A DNA stretch of 20,826 bases from CAZUFB01 sp048173955 (GTDB lineage Bacteria; Actinomycetota; Coriobacteriia; Coriobacteriales; UMGS124). This document shows, in pieces, positions 14,786 through 20,826 of this stretch. The notes below the pieces were generated by a model. The model was not told the origin of the DNA, ran no database searches, and worked only from the letters and a program-made list of their open reading frames with translations. The translations under genes and the position numbers were made by a program. Within the stretch, counting starts at the first letter, position 1. Each line of letters starts with the position of its first letter. The DNA is taken from NCBI GenBank assembly GCA_048173955.1, contig DBEYOB010000049.1, positions 1 to 20,826 of the forward strand, read 5' to 3'.

Positions 14786-16513
14786 TTACTCGTCATGCGG
14801 CGCTCCTTCCCCGGGGGCTTCCTCCCCGCACGCCGTCTCCGGCAGCTTGAGGGCGGTCTGCACCGTGAAGACGTTCTCCTCGTCGGAGTGCGAAATCTCG
14901 AGGGTGCTGCCGTAGCTCGCCGCGATGCGCTCCATCTGCCTCAGACCGAACCCGTGCGAGACGTCGTCGGCCTTGGACGTCGCGATCTTGCCCTCCTCGT
15001 CGGTCACGAGCGTTCCCGCAAAGGAGTTCTCGCAGTGTATGGCGAGGAATCCGCGCACCACCTTGATGCGGAGCTTGATAAACCGCTTCTCCGACGGCTC
15101 GACGGCGAGGCATGCCTCGAGGGCGTTGTCGAGCATGTTCATGAGCAGGTTGCACAGGTCCTGCTCGGGGATGCCGAGCTCGGCCGGCAGGAACGTCTGG
15201 ACCTCGAGGTCGATGCCGCCCCTGTGCGCTCGCGCCGCTGCGTCCTGCAGCACGATGTTCACGGCGGCGTTGTCGGTGAAGCTCGTCTGGACCTGGCCGT
15301 CGCCCGCGGCGCGCATCTCGTCGAGTAGGGCCTTCATTCCCGGGTAGTCGCCCTTTTGGTAGAGGGCATCGAGGGCGATGAGCCTGTTCTTCAGGTCGTG
15401 GCGCAGTTCCGCCGTCTCGCGGACCTTTGCCTTGAGGGCGCGGTAGCCCTCGGCCGTCATCTGGTTTTTAAGGGCGAGCCCCTGCTCGCGTGCCTGCTGA
15501 TCGGCAAACGAGTGGGCCACGCCATAGGCCGAGATCAGCGTGCAAACGACGGTGAGCCACAGCACGGTCCAGTAGAGCAGGTTGCCGTAGTAGCCCGTGG
15601 TGAGGGCGTAGAGCTCCCCTTCAAGGAAATAGGCCAGATAGCCTTTGGTCAGCTTGGACACGAGGTACCATGCGGCGAGCCCCGCTGCGCTCCATGCCGT
15701 CGCAAGGCCTAAGAGGCGCCAGAACTGCCGCTTGCGGTTCATGGCGAGATAGACGATGAGCAGGGCGACCGTTACCAGCCCGATTTCCCGGCGCGAGAGG
15801 ATTCGGGAGACCGTCTCGGGGAGGAAGGCCCCCCCGGGAGAGACGAGGTACACCGTCAGTCCCGCAGCCGCCAGTGCGAGGGGCACAAGGCTCCAGTCGG
15901 GTTTGGCGAAGCCGCAGCTCATGAGGAACAGCCCGACGACGAGCACGAACGCGAGGGCGGAAGCGCCCGTGGGGAACGCCGACAGGTTGGCGAGGGCGAT
16001 GCTCTGCATTTCCTCGAACCCTTCGGGCATGAAGCGGACGAGCGGCGGGAAGAGGGTGTTGCTGCCGTCGATGATCGTGCAGATCGCGACGAGCTCGCCC
16101 GTCGTCCCTGCCGGCAGCGGGACGATGCCCTGCGCCATGCCGGGGGTTCCCGCCGCCGTTGTCGACGACGAGCTCCAAATCTCGACGCCGTCGAGCTCGA
16201 GCGTGATGGAGAGGCCGGAGGTTTCGAACAGCAGCTCGCCGTCGGGCAATCCCTCGGGAAGGGTGCCGATGAATCGGAAGGTGCCTTCAAGCTCGGTCGT
16301 ATCCATGATGACGGTGGCGTCAAACGGCTCTTCGCTTCCGTCCTCGCCGATGTGCACCGACCCGGTCCAGTCGATGTACACCATGGAGCCGTTTTCAACG
16401 GTGAACAGGTGCAAGAACCATACGGTGAGCCCGCACACGAGCAGGAACAGGGCGGGGAGCAGCCACCGGATGGACCGTCGCATCGGCTGTGGCTGACCGG
16501 ATGACCGGTTCAT
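14786..16513 (-). CDS. GHKL-type sensor histidine kinase (AgrC/LytS-like) with extracellular domain
   Basis: A 575-residue membrane sensor kinase. One helix (about 17-37) is followed by an extracellular beta-rich domain (about 40-172), resembling the 7TMR-DISM type extracellular domains, then a block of roughly six or seven membrane helices (about 180-335). The cytoplasmic part has an HPK10-like phospho-acceptor box ELRHDLKNRL (369-378, H372) and a GHKL ATPase with N-box NLLMNMLDNALEA (455-467, N463) and G-box SHGFGLRQM (519-527). The ATG at 16513 follows GAAGGGAG; an open extension to 16615 is arginine/proline-rich and unsupported. Such kinases usually pair with LytTR regulators. None is adjacent; the gene at 177-893 is the only one here. 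The stimulus is unknown. It is divergent from the LysR gene. Confidence 0.9.
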   Translation of the reverse strand: MNRSSGQPQPMRRSIRWLLPALFLLVCGLTVWFLHLFTVENGSMVYIDWTGSVHIGEDGSEEPFDATVIMDTTELEGTFRFIGTLPEGLPDGELLFETSGLSITLELDGVEIWSSSSTTAAGTPGMAQGIVPLPAGTTGELVAICTIIDGSNTLFPPLVRFMPEGFEEMQSIALANLSAFPTGASALAFVLVVGLFLMSCGFAKPDWSLVPLALAAAGLTVYLVSPGGAFLPETVSRILSRREIGLVTVALLIVYLAMNRKRQFWRLLGLATAWSAAGLAAWYLVSKLTKGYLAYFLEGELYALTTGYYGNLLYWTVLWLTVVCTLISAYGVAHSFADQQAREQGLALKNQMTAEGYRALKAKVRETAELRHDLKNRLIALDALYQKGDYPGMKALLDEMRAAGDGQVQTSFTDNAAVNIVLQDAAARAHRGGIDLEVQTFLPAELGIPEQDLCNLLMNMLDNALEACLAVEPSEKRFIKLRIKVVRGFLAIHCENSFAGTLVTDEEGKIATSKADDVSHGFGLRQMERIAASYGSTLEISHSDEENVFTVQTALKLPETACGEEAPGEGAPHDE

Positions 16514-16752
16514 GGGGCGTCTCCCTTCAGGGTTCAGGATGGGCATGCGGCCGGGGCGGGCGTACGAACGGGGCAGGCGCGCGGCCGGGGCGGGCGTACG
16601 GCGTTTGTTGCCCAACGGTTAAGGGAATTGTAAGGCCAACTCCGCCCTTTGGATTCGGGAGGGCGCAAACGACAACCTCTGGGGCCGATATAGTGACGAG
16701 GGAGCTGCCGTGCGGCGCGGGGAAGGGACGGCGCCGGCGGTCAAACGGGCGG

Positions 16753-16970
16753 CGAATGCGTGATTCTGGAAAAGTGCTGGTCAGAAAACCAGCGAGTGCA
16801 TGCCAAGAGGGTGTACGCCCGGGGCGTCGCGCTTGGGGCGGAAGCAATGGTGCCCCTTCTACCTGGCACTTTACGAAACAGGTTCGGGGAAGGGAGGTGC
16901 GCGCCCTCCGTCTCCGCACGCATTCGTTGGCTTTCTGACCGGCTTTTCTCGGAGAACGCGCACTCGGGGC
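16753..16970. repeat. Inverted-repeat element A, copy 2
   Basis: A 218-bp copy of the element at 9370-9597. Left arm starts CGAATGCGTGATTCTGGAAA; right arm ends GAACGCGCACTCGGGGC. Both arms carry a CTGGTCAGAAA-type core and pair over about 50 bp. The centre keeps CTACCTGGCACTTTACG (16859-16875). The interior between centre and arms differs from copy 1, which suggests selection on the arms and apex rather than recent duplication. Confidence 0.7.
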
Positions 16971-17071
16971 GAAATCGACCAAATCGACCGCTGCCCAGGT
17001 GCGCATGCCGGCCGGGTTGGTTGGTGCCGCCGGGCCGGACATCGCCGACCCCCGTTCCGCCCATCCCTCCA

Positions 17072-17080
17072 TGCTACACT
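17072..17080 (+). promoter_or_regulatory. Extended -10 promoter of the LysR gene
   Basis: TGCTACACT matches an extended -10 (TGn plus TACACT). It lies 30 bases upstream of the LysR ATG, giving a short leader of roughly 20-25 bases. There is no clear -35, as often with extended -10 promoters. Confidence 0.5.
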
Positions 17081-17109
17081 GGCCTGCGACGAGGGGTCGG
17101 GAGGAACGC

Positions 17110-18105
17110 ATGGATATCCGCAGGCTTTCCCTGTTCGCGCGGGTGTACGAGACGGGGTCGCTCACCGAGGCTGCGCGCGACGAGTTCGTGTCGCGCCAAG
17201 CTGTGAGCAGGGCGATCTCCCAGCTCGAGGGGGAGCTCGGGCCGCTGTTCACGCGCATGCCGCGCGGCGTGCGCCCCACCGACCTTGCGTGCGCGATATA
17301 TCCCCATGCCAAACAGGCGGTCGAGGCATGCGCGGCGATCGAGGGCGAGGCGCTCCGCTTTGCCCGCGGCGCTGCGGGGGCGCTGAGGCTTGCCGTCGAG
17401 GCCAACGCGGCGCTGACCCTGCCGCTCGACCTGACGGCGGCGTATCGGCGGGCCCGTCCCGGCGTCGAGCTCCACGTCGTCTCGCTGCCCGGCGGCATGG
17501 CGCTCGATCAGCTGCGCGAGGGGCGCGTCGACGCCGTCGTCGCCGGACCCGCCCCCGATGCCGACCTGGCGTTCGCGCCCATCTTCTCAAGCACGCTCTC
17601 GGTGGTGTTTTCGGCAAAGGCGTTTGGGGACTTGTCCGAGGGCGGCGGGGAGGGCTCACCGGCTGGCACGGCGGGCGTGCGAGACGGTGGGGCGGACGCG
17701 CGGGGCGGTGCGCTCGTGCTCGGCCCCGAGGCCCTCGCTGGTCGGACGATCTTCGGCGTGGCGCCCGACAACTATGTCGAGCGCCTGCTCGTGCCCTACC
17801 TGGCCGAACGGGGAATCGACGCACGCGTGGTGTTCGACGTCACCGACACGATGCTCGCCACGAGCGAGATGGAGGTCGGCGCGGGCGGCGTCATCGTGGA
17901 GGACGGCGGAGCGGGACGGCGCTTCGGCGACGCGCGCTACGTGCACGTTCGGCTGGTCGGCGAGGACGCCCCGCGGTGGCAGGTCGGCGTCGTGTACCGA
18001 CAGGGTGCGCCCTGCGCGCCCGTGGCGCGCGACTTCGCGGCGTTCGCGCAGGGGCAAGTGGATGCGGCGGAAGGCGGCAGCGACGGTCGACGGGGCGGCC
18101 GCTAG
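17110..18105 (+). CDS. LysR-family transcriptional regulator
   Basis: A 331-residue regulator. The N-terminal winged helix (1-60) has the LysR pattern LSLFARVYETGSLTEAA followed by SRQAVSRAISQLEGELG (28-44) and LFTRMPRGVRPTDLA. The effector-binding region spans about 90-320. A glycine-rich, low-complexity insertion (about 176-202, EGGGEGSPAGTAG and onward) interrupts the first effector subdomain and is not usual in the family. The C-terminus ends in a GR-rich tail. The ATG at 17110 follows GGGAGG (17099-17104). A terminator follows at 18133. The next gene on the same strand is the exported flavoprotein, 338 bases downstream, which is its most likely target. The inducer is unknown. Confidence 0.92.
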   Translation: MDIRRLSLFARVYETGSLTEAARDEFVSRQAVSRAISQLEGELGPLFTRMPRGVRPTDLACAIYPHAKQAVEACAAIEGEALRFARGAAGALRLAVEANAALTLPLDLTAAYRRARPGVELHVVSLPGGMALDQLREGRVDAVVAGPAPDADLAFAPIFSSTLSVVFSAKAFGDLSEGGGEGSPAGTAGVRDGGADARGGALVLGPEALAGRTIFGVAPDNYVERLLVPYLAERGIDARVVFDVTDTMLATSEMEVGAGGVIVEDGGAGRRFGDARYVHVRLVGEDAPRWQVGVVYRQGAPCAPVARDFAAFAQGQVDAAEGGSDGRRGGR

Positions 18106-18120
18106 GGGGGGCGGGCGCGT

Positions 18121-18246
18121 CGGCCGTGCGGGCTGACGAGCCGTCAGTTTTTCGCCAGAACGGAAGTTTTACGGCAAAAGGCCAGGTCGCGAAGATAACT
18201 ACCTGAACGCTTTCAGAAACTAGACAGCTGTCAGCCCGCACGGCCG
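18121..18246. repeat. Perfect 17-bp inverted repeat spanning 126 bp
   Basis: CGGCCGTGCGGGCTGAC (18121-18137) and its exact complement (18230-18246) bracket 92 bases of noticeably lower GC. Inside are the terminator hairpin at 18133-18147, a CTGAA/TTCAG hairpin near 18203-18215 and the palindrome GACAGCTGTC (18223-18232). The left arm overlaps the terminator stem, so the long pairing and the terminator exclude each other. Confidence 0.65.
18133..18152 (+). terminator. Rho-independent terminator of the LysR gene
   Basis: CTGACG (18133-18138), loop AGC, CGTCAG (18142-18147), then TTTTT (18148-18152). It lies 27 bases after the LysR stop. This is the only hairpin in the window with a classic T run. 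Confidence 0.75.
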
Positions 18247-18272
18247 CTCGCCGCCCCGCACAGCCGCTCGCC
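18235..18272. repeat. Tandem 18-bp direct repeat
   Basis: CCCGCACGGCCGCTCGCC at 18235-18252 is repeated at 18255-18272 with a single substitution (period 20). It overlaps the right arm of the 126-bp inverted repeat in the flavoprotein leader. Confidence 0.6.
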
Positions 18273-18278
18273 CCAACC

Positions 18279-18296
18279 CGCAACCAATCGGTTGCG
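18279..18296. promoter_or_regulatory. Candidate operator palindrome upstream of flavoprotein gene
   Basis: CGCAACC and GGTTGCG form 7-bp perfect arms around AATC. It lies about 40 bases upstream of a possible extended -10 (TGCTTTGAT, 18336-18344). Size and position suit a regulator site, such as for the LysR protein, but no binding rule can be checked here. Confidence 0.4.
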
Positions 18297-18443
18297 CCTG
18301 CGCGCAAAAAGTTGCTTTTCGCCCCCGCCCCGGCGTGCTTTGATATCCCCGGTGCGGCAATAGGGGGCCGCATCCGCTCTGCCGCGCGCCCCGCAAGGAC
18401 ACGGTGCTCGGTCGGGCGTCTACCAGGGAGAAGGGAACAGCCT

Positions 18444-20693
18444 ATGAGCACGTCCAGCTCCACCGCAACCAACGTCAGCCGCCGCGGGTTCCTCAAGGGA
18501 ACGGCCGCCGGCGCCGCCGGCCTGGGCATCGCGAGCCTGACCGGGACCGCGTTCGCCGAGGAGGCCGCGCCTGCCGAGGCCGACGCCGAAACCGAGGCCG
18601 CGCCCGCCGAGGAGGCCGCCGAGCCCCAGGGTATCAACCCGCAGGACTACAGCTACACCACCAACTCCATCAGCGACTTCACGCAGACGACGCTGTTCTC
18701 CGACTGGCAGCTCGGCTCGCACACGCTGCACCATCGCATGGTGAAGTCCGCCGCGTTCCAGCTTGCCTTCATGGCGGCCAACCCCGACGAGTACTTCGCC
18801 TACTACGACCGCATGGCCAAGGGCGGCGTCGAGGTCATCTGGATCGAGGACGCGGCCAACTTCTGGGACATGACCGCCAGCCCCATGAAGCAGGACTACT
18901 CCGCCTACGACTTCAAGGGCCTCGTCGAGACCCTGCACGCCGACGGCGCGCAGGTCGTGGGCTACCAGTTCGACACCATGGGCGCCCCCATCGGCCCGCT
19001 CGACTTCACCACGCCCTTCATCGGCGACTACTCCACCGAGGAGATCAAGAGCTGGCAGCAGGTCGTCATCGACCTGGCCAAGCAGCTCCAGGCCGACGGC
19101 TTCGACGCCATCGAGCTCAACATGGCCGCCAACAACATGGGCCAGTCGTTCTTCAGCCGCGCCCGCAACAACCGCGAGGACGAGTACGGTCCGCAGAGCC
19201 TCGAGAACCGCACCCGCTGGGCCGTGGAGACCATCAAGGGCATCAAGGAGGCCTGCGGCGAGGACTTCATCGTGCAGGCGCTCATCAACGGCATCGAGAT
19301 CAACGACACCGACCTGGGCAACGACGCCGACTACGCCTCGATCGAGGAGAGCAAGGCCATCGCCAAGATCCTCGAGGAGGCGGGCGCCGACTCGCTGCAC
19401 GTGCGCATCGGGCCTGCCTACACCCACATCGCCCAGTTTGCCGGCGACCTGTACTTCAGCGCCAACGGCCTCGAGGGCATGAACTCGCACAGCGGTCGCA
19501 TCGACTTCGACAAGCACTTCCAGGGTCTCGTGCGCGGCAACCACTCCGGCTGCGGCCTGTGCCTCGACATGGCCGGCGAGATCAAGAGTGCGGTGAGCAT
19601 CCCCGTGGGCTGCGCCACCTACAACGACCCCGCCCAGGCGCCCGACTACTTCGAGGCCGCCCTGCAGGAGGGCAAGGTCGACTTCCTGGTGATGAACCGC
19701 CCGCTGTGCGTCGACCCCGAATACGTGAACAAGCTGCGCGAGGGCCGCATCGACGAAATCGCCCCCTGCACGCGCTGCCTGCACTGCTTCTACGACCCCG
19801 ACCACGCCGGCAAGCTCATGGAGCACTGCCGCGTCAACGCCGCCAACTGGCGCGCTTACGGCGAGGACATGCCCGAGGGCTTTGAGCCCACGCCGGCCGA
19901 GACCCCCAAGAACGTCATGGTCATCGGCGGCGGCCCCGCCGGCATGGAGGCCGCCCGCGTCGCCGCGCAGCGCGGCCACAGCGTCACGCTGTACGAGAAG
20001 AACGGCTCGCTCGGCGGCACGCTGCCCACGGCCGAGGCCATCAAGGGCCCGCACGAGAACCTCAACCGCCTCGCCACCTACCTGGCCAAGGAGCTCGAGG
20101 TCGCCGGCGTCGAGGTGCAGACCGGCGTCGAGGTGACAACCGACGACATCGCCGCGGCCGCGCCCGACTACGTGGTCCTGGCCTGCGGCGCCGCCGAGCC
20201 CGGCGTGTCGCTGACGGGCACCGAGGCCACCCCGGTCGTCGACTTCAATGGCATGATGGCGCTCGAGTGCGGACCTGAGGTCGTGGTGCTCGGCAGCAAC
20301 GTGCGCGCCGTGGACTCGGCCATCTGGCTCATGAAGCAGGGCAAGCACGTGTCCATCGTCACCCCCGACCCCATGAGCCTGTTCGAGAAGGGCCACTCGG
20401 TGAACGTGCAGGGCTTCGTCCGCAACGCCTTCACCGCTAACGGCGGCCGCATCTGGGCCAACGCCACGGTGACCGAGGTGGGCGACGGCACCATCACGTT
20501 CAACCGCTCCGACGCCGGCGTCGACGTGACCATCCCGGCCGACGCCGTGGTGGACCTGAGCGACATGCTGCCCAACACCGCGCTCATCGACGGCCTCGAC
20601 GGCATCGAGTGCGTGGCCGTGGGCGACTGCGCCGAGCCGTGGAACATCTCCGAGGCCATCTCGAGCGGCAACCTGGCTGCGCGCAGGATCTAA
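18444..20693 (+). CDS. Tat-exported OYE-like NADH:flavin oxidoreductase with Fe-S and FAD domains
   Basis: A 749-residue flavoprotein with the three-part layout of 2,4-dienoyl-CoA reductase/BaiCD-type enzymes. Residues 1-38 are a Tat signal (SRRGFLKG at 12-19, cleavage after AFA), followed by an Ala/Glu-rich linker to about 62. Residues 75-435 are an OYE-type TIM barrel (NREDEYGPQSLENRTRW at 243-259). An Fe-S motif is C442, C445, C448, C462, one residue tighter than the CxxCxxxC of dienoyl-CoA reductase. An FAD-binding Rossmann motif VIGGGPAGMEA is at 493-503, a second nucleotide fold near 612-640, and the closing VGDCAEPWNISEAI at 726-739. The usual catalytic residues of the barrel appear replaced. 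The ATG at 18444 follows GGGAGAAGGGAA. It is preceded by a LysR gene. Substrate unknown; probably an extracytoplasmic reductase. Confidence 0.93.
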   Translation: MSTSSSTATNVSRRGFLKGTAAGAAGLGIASLTGTAFAEEAAPAEADAETEAAPAEEAAEPQGINPQDYSYTTNSISDFTQTTLFSDWQLGSHTLHHRMVKSAAFQLAFMAANPDEYFAYYDRMAKGGVEVIWIEDAANFWDMTASPMKQDYSAYDFKGLVETLHADGAQVVGYQFDTMGAPIGPLDFTTPFIGDYSTEEIKSWQQVVIDLAKQLQADGFDAIELNMAANNMGQSFFSRARNNREDEYGPQSLENRTRWAVETIKGIKEACGEDFIVQALINGIEINDTDLGNDADYASIEESKAIAKILEEAGADSLHVRIGPAYTHIAQFAGDLYFSANGLEGMNSHSGRIDFDKHFQGLVRGNHSGCGLCLDMAGEIKSAVSIPVGCATYNDPAQAPDYFEAALQEGKVDFLVMNRPLCVDPEYVNKLREGRIDEIAPCTRCLHCFYDPDHAGKLMEHCRVNAANWRAYGEDMPEGFEPTPAETPKNVMVIGGGPAGMEAARVAAQRGHSVTLYEKNGSLGGTLPTAEAIKGPHENLNRLATYLAKELEVAGVEVQTGVEVTTDDIAAAAPDYVVLACGAAEPGVSLTGTEATPVVDFNGMMALECGPEVVVLGSNVRAVDSAIWLMKQGKHVSIVTPDPMSLFEKGHSVNVQGFVRNAFTANGGRIWANATVTEVGDGTITFNRSDAGVDVTIPADAVVDLSDMLPNTALIDGLDGIECVAVGDCAEPWNISEAISSGNLAARRI

Positions 20694-20706
20694 CGGGAAG
20701 CGGGCC

Positions 20707-20775
20707 CGGCAGGCGAGCGCGGCATGCTCGCCTGCCGAGTGGGCCTGGCGGGCGAGCGTGGCATGCCCGCCTGCC
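20707..20775 (+). terminator. Tandem duplicated hairpins after flavoprotein gene
   Basis: A 12-bp perfect stem (CGGCAGGCGAGC at 20707-20718, complement at 20726-20737) lies 14 bases after the stop. A second 29-base unit (20747-20775) repeats 20708-20736 with three differences and folds the same way with one mismatch. There is no T run. Together they probably end the flavoprotein transcript. Confidence 0.6.
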
Positions 20776-20826
20776 AGGCAGGACGAACGGCCGGGTCCCG
20801 CTGGCCCCGGCGGGTCGGGCAAGCGG

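Larger units (their letters stand above)
16514..17109. other. Divergent intergenic region, kinase/LysR
   Basis: No gene is seen. It holds a 20-base motif shared with the importer promoter region (16603-16622), a minus-strand TACAAT (16627-16632) as a weak kinase -10, inverted-repeat element A copy 2 (16753-16970) and the LysR promoter. Short open frames here run through element A on both strands and look like by-products of its inverted arms. Confidence 0.55.

Noticed and set aside
18420..20822. 800-codon minus-strand open frame opposite the flavoprotein gene
   Set aside because: Valine/histidine/glycine-rich antisense frame of a gene with clear Tat, Fe-S and FAD motifs; no motif of its own.

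Overview
The window looks like chromosome of a high-GC anaerobic Actinomycetota, most likely a gut Coriobacteriia (Eggerthellaceae or a relative). The reasons are the strong G/C third-position bias, AgrC/LytTR-type two-component proteins, a Tat-exported old-yellow-enzyme flavoprotein and clustered creatininase-family genes. The genus cannot be fixed from sequence alone. No rRNA, tRNA, CRISPR array or transposase gene was seen.

Layout: (1) 177-893 (+) is a LytTR response regulator. It converges, across a strong hairpin, on a minus-strand dipeptide/oligopeptide ABC importer at 1136-6931. The lipoprotein binding gene comes first, then a hairpin, then permease, permease, ATPase, ATPase, with two 4-base ATGA overlaps. 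(2) 7286-8967 (-) holds a creatininase-family hydrolase followed by a multi-pass membrane protein resembling ferric-reductase-type haem proteins. (3) 9370-11734 is an accessory patch. It has a 228-bp inverted-repeat element, an AT-rich tract, and a Schlafen-AlbA_2/GHKL-ATPase/winged-helix gene bracketed by two nearly identical 75-bp arrays. (4) 11890-14213 (-) carries two more creatininase paralogues separated and followed by hairpin elements. (5) 14786-16513 (-) is a GHKL sensor kinase with no adjacent response regulator. It is divergent from (6) a LysR-type regulator (17110-18105, +), which precedes a Tat-exported OYE/Fe-S/FAD flavoprotein (18444-20693, +).

How the parts may work together (inference): the importer plus three creatininase-type amidohydrolases suggest uptake and hydrolysis of a small peptide or cyclic amide. 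The LysR protein probably controls the exported flavoprotein, which may act as an extracytoplasmic reductase with a non-canonical active site.

The most unusual content is non-coding. The ATPase gene is flanked by arrays of six ATTCnnnGAAY boxes each. In addition there are at least three unrelated families of 200-255-bp intergenic elements with about 40-55-bp imperfect terminal inverted repeats; family A occurs twice (9370-9597, 16753-16970), B at 12928-13134 and C at 14461-14715. A fourth, smaller inverted-repeat structure lies at 18121-18246.
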